Part shown: positions 12,719 through 23,060 of the stretch, one piece after another
Layout of the letters: every line of letters begins with the position of its first letter
Position numbering within the stretch: the first letter of the stretch is position 1
NCBI RefSeq assembly: GCF_945859685.1
Contig: NC_079147.1
Coordinates: forward strand, 180,713,174 to 180,777,173
Length of the DNA: 64,000 nucleotides
From: Eupeodes corollae
Taxonomy: Eukaryota; Arthropoda; Insecta; Diptera; Syrphidae
Reading direction: 5' to 3'
Notes under the pieces: generated by a model
Database searches by the model: none
Seen by the model: the letters and a program-made list of their open reading frames with translations, nothing else
What the model was told of the DNA's origin: nothing
Made by a program: the position numbers and the translations under genes

Positions 12719-14445
12719 TTGTTTAATTTACGTTTAAGTACGCGTTTTCTACACCTCAACATCCAAAAAGGAACTTGGAGATCTCCAGATCAATCTACCG
12801 TCAACCAGATTGACCATATTGCGATCGACGCCAGACACGCTTCCAGCATCATGGATGTACGAACTTTCCGAGGAGCTAACATCGACTCGAACCACTGCCT
12901 CGTTGTAGCCAAGGTAGCAGTTCGAGTTTCCAGACCCAAGGCAAAACAGGGAGATGCTGGGAGAAGATACAACTTCGAACGGCTACAATCGCAAGAGATC
13001 GACAAAACATTCTCCGACCGAGTTACAAGTAACCTATCTCGATGTTCTCTGCCGCCAACACAGGATGATCCATTCAACATAGACGACGAAAGCCAACAAT
13101 CCCGTCCTCCCAACTTAGACGAAGTAAAGATTGCCATATCTAAGCTGAAGTCTAATAAAAGCCGCTGGAGCGGATGGCTTGAATGCCGAGCTCTTTAAAG
13201 CACCTGGAGATAAGTTGGTTAGGAGCATGCACCAACTAATCTGTAAGATATGGTCCCAAGGAAGCATGACCGATGAATGGAACCTCAGTATTGTTTGCCC
13301 GATTCTGAAAAAAGAAGACCCACTAAACTGCACCAACTATAAAGGAATCAGTCTACTTAACATCGCTTACAGAATCTTCTCTGCCGTAATATGTGAACGT
13401 CTGAAGCCCATCGTCAACAACCTGATAGGTCCTTATCAGTGTGGTTTTAGACCAGAAAGTCCACAGTCATTAAAATATTCACATTACGGCAGATCCTGGA
13501 AAAAATCCAAGAACACCAAATCGACAGCCATCATCTTCCCATCGATTTCAAGGCCGCATATGACAGCATCTGCAGGGACGAGCTGTATAGAGACATGTCT
13601 AGTTTTGGCATCCCTGCCAAACTCGTGCGTTTGGGCAGGGTGACCATGGAGAATTCAAGCTGCTTCATAAAGGTTGGAAACAACTTAACAGAACCTTTCG
13701 ATATCAAAAAAGGTTTTAGACAAGGTGATGCGCTGTCATGCGATTTTTTGACATCGTACTTGAAAAAATAGTGCAGAGCTCACACGTCAACACCAGAGGC
13801 ACTATCTGTCAAGTCTGTCCAATTACTAGCATATGCTGATGACATAATCGGAAGAACTCGTGATGTCCATGGGGCTTTTGTGAGTATTGAGGCAGAGGCG
13901 GCAAAAATGGGTTTAACGGTTAATTAGGACAAAAAAAAGTACATGCTGTCGTCAGAAATGACCTAAAACACCGTCATCTCGGTCAAAACGTCAGCATCGA
14001 CAGGCGTAACTTTGAGGTAGTCAAGGACTTCGTCTACCTAGGTTCCGCTTTAAACGCAGAAAACAACACCAGCGCTGAGATGAAACGAAGAATAACTATT
14101 GCTAACCGCTGTTTCTTTGGGCTAAGAAAACAATTGATTGGCAAAGCCCTCTCTCTAAGGACCAAAGAGTCGCTATATAATACCCTCATCATCCCCGACC
14201 TGCTATAGGGTGCAGAAGCATGAACTATGACAAAACCGGATGAAAGTACCTTGGGTCGTTTCGAGAGAAAAGTTCATCCGTGTGATCTACGGTCCCGTAT
14301 GTATCGAAACCAATTGGAAACCAATGCTCCGGCCCGGAGAGTCTTCGAATCCACACCCACAGGAGAGCTGGGGACCGAGCTAGATGGAGAATTTCTTTGG
14401 GTGAGGTCCTAGTTCACACAGGACTGTAGCGCCACCTTAAGTAAG
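12719..14445 (+). mobile_element. LINE-A: 5'-truncated non-LTR retrotransposon (endonuclease end plus RT)
   Basis: Plus-strand LINE relic of about 1.7 kb. It opens with the C-terminal end of the apurinic-type endonuclease ('NQIDHIAIDARHASSIMDVR' then 'RGANIDSNHCLV'), in which the usual SDH motif reads SNH. Reverse-transcriptase blocks follow: 'CPILKKEDPLNCTNYKGISL', 'CGFRPESPQS', 'DFKAAYDSI' with the first catalytic Asp, 'KKGFRQGDALSC', and the catalytic 'LAYADD' near 13827. Then comes the thumb region ('NRCFFGLRKQLIGKALSLRT') and a terminal 'RS*'-type end. Several frameshifts and an in-frame stop make it inactive. The 3' end reads 'ggactgtagcgccacctt' followed by GTAA repeats. A second copy is at 41690-42845. 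Clade is not settled (RTE-like or related). Confidence 0.85.
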
Positions 14446-16400
14446 TAACTAAGTTACATGCACTTAAGAATTGAAGCTCATGAATCATTTGAAGAGACGA
14501 CGTACGAAGGTCAAGCCTCTATTGGAAAACCCTTTACAACAATTTTAACTGAATTTGTTTAAAATTTTGAAAATCATCTTTTCAAACCAAAATATCATAC
14601 GAAATCGTTTGACATAGGGCCTACCTAATAAAATATGCCCAATCATTGTTTATTGTGACATCACCTTCTCACTCCAGAGCTCCTATTATCAATTTAAATT
14701 TGATTTATGGACAATTCTCAACTTTTCCACACTGTCTGCCCCGAAATTGTCTCCTTTTAGATACATAATGAGAAATTCAAAATCTGATTCGAACGCACAT
14801 AAAAAGCAGAAGGAAAATATAGAACACATTAGTTTTTATTGTTGGACCTAAGCAGGAAATAAAAGCAAATCAAAATCGGTCCTTCTCATCAAACTGTCAT
14901 ATTTGTGACATTTAAATGTTAAGTTCTTTTTCATTTGTCTTCTTTTAATCTAACCGTAAAATCCCCCATTACTCTCAATAGCTTTATTAAACTATACTAG
15001 CCCGTCTATGAACTATGACTAATATTATATTTCCGTTCCGTTGTTGTGTTTTTTTTTTTTAAATTTGGTCAAACTTAAATTCGATTCAATCGGCTTTTGT
15101 GGTGTCATTTATTTTAGGGTTGATTATCTTAAATATTTATGTGTTAATTTGGTATTTTTATTTATGTACATTCATTATGGAAGTCGTACAGTAGAATCTT
15201 TAAGAGTAATTAATTCATATAATAAAAAATCATTCAAGAGTTAAATGAACCAAATTAGAAAACAAAAATAAAAACAAAACAAGAAAACACATAAAAAGAG
15301 AAATAGTTACCGCATAAAATGATGATAGCCGAGAATGTTGATTTTTAATAGAAATTCATTCAATATTTTTCGAGAATCTGTTTTTACAATATTACTTGTG
15401 ATAATGGTGATAATGGTATTTGAATAGTTTGGTATTATTCAATTCCTGAATAATTTTACTTTTTATGAGTCTAGTGCTTGTTTACGGTAAGTGGTAATCA
15501 ATGATAAAAGGTACTTAACAGTAACTGTTATTCGTTTTACCTATAACTTCCATTAAAGCCTTTTAAAACTTGAGCAAATTTGAACATTTCAATAAGTGCT
15601 CGTCGTCGTCGCCAGCTGCAAATTGTGAGATACCATAAACAAGGTTGTTTCAGATTGACTAGTGCCAAGTTAAGACGAAGGAAATTTGGTTCGTTCGAAA
15701 ATTAACACCTAATACACTTCTTTTTAAATATACATATTTCATCCTTTAATAATCCATTTGAAGATGAGTAATTTAATAATTTTATAAAATTGTTATTTAT
15801 GCTCATTGGCCAAAAGTGCAAAATTGTCATTAGAAATTTTTTTAAACTGAAACTCTTAAACAAATTCTAGAAAAGCCTTCTTAAGTTGGCTTTCAAAATC
15901 TTTAGATGCATATATCTTTTTTTTTTCTCCTTTTTGCTATTAAAACAAGTTTTTTTTTTCATCTATACAAACTTAAGCAAATTATACACATTTGGAAAAT
16001 CTATTGGCAGATTATTCGTAAGAAAAATGTCAACCTATGGTTGATAGAAAACCAATTTTATCTGTCAAAAGTGACAACCAATCCTCGGCCAATTTTCTAT
16101 CAATAAGTTAACCGAATTCTTATAGTTCTCCGAACTCGTCTAAACACGCAATTCTTTGTATTGTTCATTAATTAGACAATATGGATATTGGATGCTACAG
16201 ATCTGTCAAACAACTTTTTTGTTCAGAAATTTTGTACAGGATTTGGAAAGAATTTTGAAAAGTACGAAAATGTAAAGAAATAAGAGGTCACCGAAAAAAT
16301 CTGTCAAAATCACGAAAAAGAAATCAGACGGAAAAGTCTGCACCTGTGTCTACAAGATATCCTTGGTTTGTTTTTCGATCTCGTATAAATAAGCGACGGC
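14446..16400. other. Intergenic, no gene recognised
   Basis: AT-rich. The only structure noted is a short inverted repeat at about 16040-16104: TTGATAGAAAA at the left, and its complement TTTTCTATCAA at the right, around a 40-bp loop. Short open frames are chance. Part of 16100-16400 could be further decayed LTR-element sequence, since gag begins immediately to the right. Confidence 0.4.
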
Positions 16401-16404
16401 TTTC

Positions 16405-18551
16405 ATTTGTGTCAGCTCTGTGCAGTGTCGCTTCCGATGACAGAGCCTCATTTAGTTTTCCGAGAGGTCGAATTTTTTGAATTGGCAAGGTTCAACGCAT
16501 TTTTTTGCATCCTTGCCGAACCTAAAATGATAGGGACAAAGTGGAAGACGTGGTTTAGACTTAGATACTGCGACTTTTGCTTAAATCTCTTTTTCCTGGT
16601 CTTGATGTTCTTAGTTCTTCGACTTGTTTTTAAAGCGCATCGATTCTTGATAAAATTTCAGATTGGCTTCCAACTGCTGATATGTTTGAGATGCTCTGCA
16701 TCTTGGCCATTGTGTCAGCTTGCTTTGAAAGCTTTGAAAGCTTTGAAAGCGGACATGTACTCTTTTTAACCTATGCGGGGAATGTCCGGGATAGTTTTTG
16801 CTGATTGTCCGGGATTGCCATTTTTTATCACTAATTTTTAATATTCTTTATGTATCATTATCTATGTATTATCTAAAACTCAATTGCGGCTAATAAGTTT
16901 AAAGAAATAAACAGAACCAATCATTTAGAAAGAGAAATTCCAAACAAACAGAATTTGATTGAACAGAATTTACACAAGCAGAATTTTTTGGCTGTCAAAC
17001 GTCAATGTCATCTTTTTCAGTTGGATTGGATTTACACCTCAATGTTTTTGTTTTTCATTTAATATGTATTATTGAGACCGTGATTGTTTGAGACCGTACT
17101 TTTATTCCTATCAAAATTAAATCTATCATGAAAAAACTTGTTGAATCTGGTTTACAAGAAAAAGTAAACAAATTTAAAATTGATACCAATAACCTCTATA
17201 ATGTAACTGTCAAATATATTGAATCGTGGCTAAAACCTTTCGAAGAATTTAAAGTTTTTTCGTGGATGCAGTTCAATGATAAAAACGTTACGTGGAAACC
17301 AGTTGAACCATGTATGATTTATATTCAGGAAAAAGGTGTTAATGTTAGGGACAGTGCGTTATTTGATCAATTTTGTAATCTTGCGATGAAACTAATGTTA
17401 ACACAAAATGGACTGAATTCTATAAAAGTTTTACCTCCATAGAATTATTCAGTGAATTAAATACAATTTCGAAGTTTTATTTCGCAATTCCTAGTCACAA
17501 TGCCGATGTTGAAAGAGCTTTTTCTTTGATTAATTCGCAGTGGACAAAAGAAAGAAACAAATTGGTGTCCGACACTGTCAAATGCATAATTATAACAAAA
17601 TTTAATATTCAAGCTATTTATGATTCTTTAATGTCAAGCGATGGTGAAATACTTAACAAAATTAGATGCAATGAAAAATACAATTAGAATAGATCATTCT
17701 CAAAAATCTTTTCAGTTAATTAACTATGTAGGTATGTATTTATAAAATGTCCAACCTACGGGGTACCTTAAACTTTTTTTTTTAATTTTTAAATTTCATT
17801 TATGCAATATATATAAAAATGTATATAATGTGCTAAATGTTATTAACTTAACGTATACAAAATATGAAATGTTGGTATGAAATTTGATGACAAATGTACC
17901 TACATAATATGTAACTATTTATAAATTAATTTATTTTTATTATTTAAAAATAACTGAAGTACCTTAATAAAATATTTCAAAAAAAGTAAGTAGCCTGTGA
18001 GTCCTCGTTTTGTACTCTTTTTTGGACTCTAATTTGTCCGAAAAAGTCCGGGATTGCAAATCTCGCTGCTTAGTTTCATCAAAATTCTTCTGGCAACCCT
18101 AGCCTAAGCAAATGCAAATAACAGCTCTTATGTTGTCCGGAAGTCTTTCCAACCACAATGTTTTGAGCACATCATCGGAAAGTTGGTTTTTCCCAAGTTC
18201 TTTCATTTTTTTCACAAGCTTAGATGGATCCAAGTCACCAAGCTCAACACTGTTTATCAATTTACGCAACTTCTTTTGATCAGTCAGTGAATTCTGATAT
18301 TATCACTTTTTCAGTCCTTCATATTTATTTTTTTCTTGTGGATTCCGAAGTGTATCACTGACACTTGAAGAAACATTCTGATCTAATGAAGCAACGACGT
18401 AGTGATATTTTGTTATGTCAATGTTGAACTGCGACTCCATCTGAATAAAACAAAAAAAATTGGGTTGGTCTTGCAAAAATGGTGGTGGCTTGATAGAAAC
18501 ACGATGCAATTCGCCGCTAACGTTTTGTCTGACCTGGTCATCATCTAGCAT
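16405..18551 (-). pseudogene. LTR-retrotransposon gag relic, interrupted by a hAT element
   Basis: Minus-strand gag remains of a Ty3/gypsy-like retrotransposon. The N-terminal half lies at 18107-18551. It starts at the ATG at 18551 (MLDDDQVRQ) and includes 'VSIKPPPFLQDQPNFF', 'YHYVVASLDQNV', and, after a frameshift, 'QKKLRKLINSVELGDLDPSK' and 'LKTLWLERLPDNIRAVI'. The C-terminal half lies at 16405-16765, with 'SKQADTMAKMQSISNISAVG' and a zinc-knuckle-like 'LCPYHFRFGKDAKKCVEPC'. The two halves are separated by about 1.3 kb of hAT sequence. The C-terminal half begins with a triplicated 9-bp unit (gctttgaaa). No intact protease, RT or LTR was recognised. Inactive. Confidence 0.75.
16777..18103 (+). 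mobile_element. hAT-family transposon relic inserted in the gag sequence
   Basis: Coding sequence runs from the ATG at 17128 to the TAG ending near 17687. The first part (17128-17410) is open, with 'YIESWLKPFEEFKVFSWMQF'. After a one-base frameshift near 17405 it continues as 'KWTEFYKSFTSIELFSEL', then the hAT dimerisation domain signature 'FAIPSHNADVERAFSLI' and 'NSQWTKERNKLVSD'. The N-terminal DNA-binding part is missing. The right edge reads, on the other strand, TAGGGTTGCCAG, which resembles hAT termini. Imperfect 8-bp flanks (cctatgcg left, cctaagca right) fit a hAT target duplication with two mismatches. The left terminal repeat is not clear. Confidence 0.75.
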
Positions 18552-18559
18552 TTTCAATT

Positions 18560-19089
18560 ATTTTCTGTAGAACTTTCGAGAAATTCAACAATCTTTTTTT
18601 CTTTCTATGCGTACTTTTTTTCAACGTAGGGGTCACCAATATGGATTCTGGTCTTGATTCGAGCTTGACCAATACCCATTCAATAAAATTCAAGTTAAAA
18701 AATTAAAAGACGAAAGCGTATTGGAAAACTAAAACAAATTATTTATTAATTTTAAAGAAAACAAGATTATTCTACGTTCTATGAAAATCTAAGAACGAAT
18801 AACAAAAGTAAAATTCTCAATAATAAAATGAAATTTCAAAGGTTACTGCGATAGTTAATTTAAATAGAGTGATTCGAATACATTGATTTGAAACTGAGTG
18901 AAATGAAAATTTTAAATAGTTAAACAAATGAATAATAATGATGACATACATATGTATAGCTGCTACAGCAGCATTAACAAACTTTACAAATGTATCCAGG
19001 ACATTGAGACCAATAGAAGTTTTTTGGGATGCTGGTTGTGTGGAGTATAAACTGTCTAAGGACACTATTCGGCAAGACGATGGCCATTG
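18560..19089. other. Intergenic, no gene recognised
   Basis: AT-rich sequence without recognisable coding or repeat structure. Confidence 0.4.
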
Positions 19090-19330
19090 AGATGGCTAAT
19101 TTTGACCTTGACAAAATACGAACAAAAATTCTGGAAATTCTTGAACTTTTGTTTGTATAGGTACTTTATATTTGTAACTTCCTGTGGGAAGTATGTAATT
19201 GTTATTGGTCGAATTGAAAATATTGACATTTCTCGACATTTTAAGGTCCCTATAATCTAAATCAGAGATTCTTGCAGTTTTTATTCGTGTCTGTGTACTA
19301 GTGGCACCAATTTAAAGATAAAATTGTGGG
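19090..19330 (-). repeat. Dispersed repeat C, inverted copy
   Basis: On the minus strand this shares a core with 57420-57560: 'GTCGAGAAATGTCAA', 'ATTTTCAATT(C/T)GAC', and a palindromic 'ACTTCC..(G/A)GGAAGT' block. The copies are diverged. Type is unknown; edges are approximate. Confidence 0.5.
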
Positions 19331-19677
19331 TCGCATTACAGGCTTTTTACACTAGCTGGAATACCTCTTTAATAATGTTGTAAAAATACTCATCCGATTT
19401 AAAAAGTCATTGGTCTTAATACTGGCAATGTAAAGAAAGCCCGCACACGTTTGGATAAAGAACTTAATCAAAAACGTAAGCGCGCTGCTAACTGCAGAAA
19501 CTAGTTGATTCCTACAAATTTCCACCTTAGACTGTTGAGCATTTATAGCCTTTCGCAGGCCGATGTTGCGACTTCCTCAAAGCTTCGGTAGTCCAGATAT
19601 ACTGTTACTTTTTTGCCTAAGCATGTTCTACCACGCTGTTGTGTTAATTGTGTGTACAACTTTTTCGAATTGGTTAC

Positions 19678-19682
19678 CTTTG
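19678..19682 (+). repeat. Left target-site duplication CTTTG of the Transib-like element
   Basis: CTTTG immediately before the left CACAGTG terminus. It is repeated exactly at 22355-22359 after the right terminus. Five bp is the duplication length known for Transib transposons. Confidence 0.85.
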
Positions 19683-22354
19683 CACAGTGGGTACCTCCAT
19701 AGGCCAAAATTAAAAAAAATAAATGTCACTAATCAAGAACTCAAAGTGTTAATCAGGTTCTTAAAAATCCCGTTAAACCAAAACCAAAAAAAAATGTGTA
19801 CGCATTATTTTTTTTCATTCCTTTATAGCCATTCAAAGTTAAAACATAATTAAACATTCAGCTCGCTTAACGGTGCACTTTTTTATTAGGGAACTTGTGA
19901 TGGTGATAACTATTTTTAATCAAGTGTGAGCAATATTTTTTGTTATGGATATTAAACAAGAAGGTAAGTACTTTCTAAAAACATACATTTTATATTTTAA
20001 TAACTTAAGGTGTCAATGTAATAGGACCCCTACGCGATGTACTTTTTATAACTTTTTATTGAGCTCAGTTAACAGTCAATTAAAGATTTAGTTGGTTTGC
20101 CTTAGAGTGCCCACTACAAAAGAGGTACTAAAATGTAGAAGAGTGTTCTAGCTTTTCAAAAAAGAAAATTTTTTTTCCCGTTTTTTCCCTTTTTCGAGTT
20201 ATGGTAATTTAAAAACCATATTTTGTTAATTTTCGGTAAAAAAAAAAAACGGTTTTAACTGATCGTTTTATCTTTGGTAGGTGCTGGTTATCAATGCGTA
20301 ATTAAACGCAATTTTTTATTTGATAAATGGCTTGAAAGTCGAAGAAATAATCCAACATTGTCAACACAAGCCAGCCAAATCCTGGAAAACATTAAACACA
20401 GTTGGCCTTATCAAGGTGTTGATAATATTGAATTTGATCTATGACCGGATTTATTTCGTATGCGAGAAGTTAACAGAATTTTGGAAGAACAATAAGGCCC
20501 GACAAAATTCAATTATAAGAAATTATTCATCTTGGCTTGACAAATCTGAGACTGTCTTTTTAAGTTATCCTGATGACGAAGATTATCCAAGTACATCACA
20601 ACAACGAGGTCGTCCTAAAAAAAGTTTCCAAGAATGTTCTGCGCGGAGTAAACGAAGACGTGTGGCTGAAATATCGAGAACCGACGAATCAATTGCTACA
20701 GCTTTGCGTGAAACGTCATATATAAAAGAAAATACAATGAGTGCAACGCCTTGTGAAGTACTATCGCTGTTTGTAGAAGCAAAGCTTACAAAGAACCAGT
20801 ACTTACTTATTCAGAGTTTTGTCAACACCAAGATTAAAAAAAATGCAATGCCTAGCTACAAAATTATTAAGAAGGAAAAAAAGAACTGCTATCCTGAAGC
20901 CGACAAAATTAGTGTCACCGAGATAGGTGCCGAAGTAGATTTACAGGCTTTACTTAACCACACGGCAACAAGAATTCTTACTTCGGAAAAAGACGTTCTT
21001 GACACTCTCAACAGGGACTCATATAAAAGCCTACAGTTACAAGGGAAATGGGGATTTGATGGAACTACAGGCCAAAGCGAGTACAAACAAAGCTTTCATG
21101 ATCCTAATGCTAAAGACAGCGATTTATTTGTTACATCTTATGTTCCACTGAAGCTTACATTAAAAAATGACAATAATGAAGATGTTGTTGTTTGGAAAAA
21201 TCCTCGACCTGCCTCAACACGATACTGTCGGCCAATTAGATTTCAATTTAAAAAAGAAACTACTGCTGTATCTGTTTTTGAAGAACAATATTATACTGAC
21301 AAAATAAAGGCCTTGCAGCCTTTAACTATAACTATTAATGATAAAGAATGGACAGTCACTAATAACTTACGTTTAACTATGGTTGATGGAAAAGTCTGCA
21401 ACGCACTTAACGAAACAACATCTTTAAAATGTTACATATGTGGAGCGACACCAAAGGAAATGAACAACATTGAATTATGCCTTCAAAAAGAGGTCAATGA
21501 GAACAGTTTATGTTTTGGTTTATCCCCACTCCATGCTTGGATTAGATTCTTCGAGTTTTTTGTTCATATTTCCTACAGACTAAACATCAAAAAATGGCAG
21601 GTAAGAGGTGATGACAAAACAGAATTTGAAAAAAAAAAAGAAAATAGTCCAAGCTGAATTCAGAGCAAAACTTGGATTAATGGTAGACAGACCGAAACCG
21701 GGAGGAAGCGGTTCTTCAAATGATGGAAATACAGCCAGGAAATTTTTTTACAATCCCGAAATTTCAGCTGAAATAACTGGAATAGACAAAAACTTGATTG
21801 ACAGATGTGCAACTATTTAACAGGCTTTGAATTCAGGTCATAATATCGATGCAGATAAGTTCAGAGTTTTCGCCTTAAATACAGCTGAACAAATAATCGA
21901 AGCATATCCATGGTACTATTTACCTGCTTCAGTTCACAAAGTGTTATTGCATGGTGCATCCGTGATTGAGCATCATGGACTTATTTCAATAGGCGAGTTA
22001 AGTGAGGAAGCCGCTGAATCCAGAAATAAGGACATCAAAAACTATCGATTGAATCACACAAGAAAAATGTCACGGGTCGTCACTAATAAGGACCTTTTAA
22101 ATAGACTTCTTTTAAGTTCCGACCAGCTTATTTCAAATTTAAGAAAATTGCCTGTAAAAAAAAAGTCATTTTTATCAAAAAATGCACAAGAATTGTTAAA
22201 AATGTAATTTCTAATTTTTTTATGAATTTGTTTTAATTTTTCTGTTTTATTTTGTAAGTTAAAACAAATAAAAATAATAATAATAGTGTTTAACTTTAAA
22301 AAATGCATGTGTTATATTTTTGACCGCGGTTTGTATGGGCGGGTACCCACTGTG
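19683..22354 (+). mobile_element. Transib/RAG1-like DNA transposon, boundary-complete
   Basis: A 2672-bp element. The left end starts CACAGTGGGTACC and the right end is its exact 13-bp inverted complement (GGTACCCACTGTG, 22342-22354). The terminal heptamer CACAGTG is identical to the consensus RSS heptamer used in V(D)J recombination, and Transib termini are known to resemble RSS heptamers. Both sides are flanked by CTTTG. Inside is a plus-strand gene for a RAG1-core-like transposase (separate entry). Ends and duplication are seen directly in the sequence. The Transib assignment rests on ends, duplication length and protein motifs together. Confidence 0.85.
19945..22206 (+). pseudogene. Transib/RAG1-core-like transposase, lightly broken
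   Basis: A likely first exon starts at the ATG at 19945 (MDIKQE), with a GTAAGT donor at 19964 and an acceptor ending at 20280, phase 1. Exon 2 begins 'GAGYQCVIKRNFLFDKWLES' in frame 3 until a TGA at 20442. The main body runs in frame 1 to about 21640, then in frame 2 to the TAA at 22204-22206. RAG1-like landmarks: 'KWGFDGTTGQSEYKQ' (Asp at 21058, matching the RAG1 D600 region); a CxxC in 'CYICGATP' near 21430; 'LHAWIRFFE' near 21530; 'SNDGNTARKFF' near 21715; and 'GELSEEAAESRNK' near 21990 (matching the RAG1 E962 region). Lesions: the TGA at 20442, a frame change before about 20500, an indel in an A-run near 21630-21645, and an in-frame TAA at 21818. Few lesions suggest a fairly recent death. 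Confidence 0.75.
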
Positions 22355-22359
22355 CTTTG
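22355..22359 (+). repeat. Right target-site duplication CTTTG of the Transib-like element
   Basis: CTTTG directly after the right CACTGTG terminus, identical to 19678-19682. Confidence 0.85.
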
Positions 22360-22396
22360 GTTCAAACGAGCTATGTGACTTCAAAACGGTATCCTG

Positions 22397-23060
22397 CTTT
22401 TTTTATATAATAAGCACACACTCAAGGGGATATTACTACCCTTGTTATGCAGAGTCACAGTGTGAACACTAGGAAGAGGAGGAAGGGTTTAAAAGGAGAT
22501 GTCGGGGCACATTGGTTTTGAATTCCTGAATATTGCAATGACAACGAAAAAAAGAGTGTGGTAAGGTATTCCACATTGGCGTAGTACGGCTAACGAACGA
22601 ATCTCTGTATTTGACAGTACGGCCGAAGTTGCACTCGAGGGTATACTGATGAGCATTTTTAAAAGCGCGAGTATTACGGTTGAACTGTTGAAGGGGAGGA
22701 ATGCAGCTGGCTATTTCACTAGAGTATAAACCAATAGAATAACGGTAAAAAAGGGTGAGACAAGAAACCTTACGACGATTTTCAAGCGAAGTAAATAAAC
22801 TTATGATGATATTATCACCTATCAATTAATGCTCTACGTTACATTCTATCCAAGAGGCTTAAGTAAGTTGCAGGAGCACCAGCCCAGAGATGGAAGTTAT
22901 ACTCAAGCTTTGGACTTATATAAGTCTTGTAGATAACAGCCAGATTAGAAGGTGTGAAACATTTTTTGATCAAAATGCTAATTTGCTTCGGGATAGTTTG
23001 CGCACGGTTCGTAATAGTGTCCAGAATCGTTCTACTTCAAATTTGAGTTGACGATGGAAC
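22397..23060 (-). mobile_element. LINE-B 3' portion (RT C-terminus and poly-A tail)
   Basis: Minus-strand 3' end of a Jockey-like LINE. The poly-A tail is the T-run at 22397-22404. The open frame 22469-22825 encodes the C-terminal segment typical of such RTs: 'HQYTLECNFGRTVKYRDSF', 'MWNTLPHSF' and 'FKTNVPRHLL'. Other pieces of the family lie at 33540-33720, 36070-36790 and 58840-59700. Truncated and inactive. Confidence 0.8.

Noticed and set aside
16407..16769. 120-residue plus-strand protein
   Set aside because: It is the antisense shadow of the gag C-terminal half, which has a recognisable zinc-knuckle-like block on the minus strand.
19683..22354. RSS nonamer at 12- or 23-bp spacing from the CACAGTG ends
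   Set aside because: The best match near the right end (ACAAACCGC at 13-bp spacing) fits the nonamer consensus at only 6 of 9 positions. The left end matches only through a poly-A run. Not enough to claim a full RSS.
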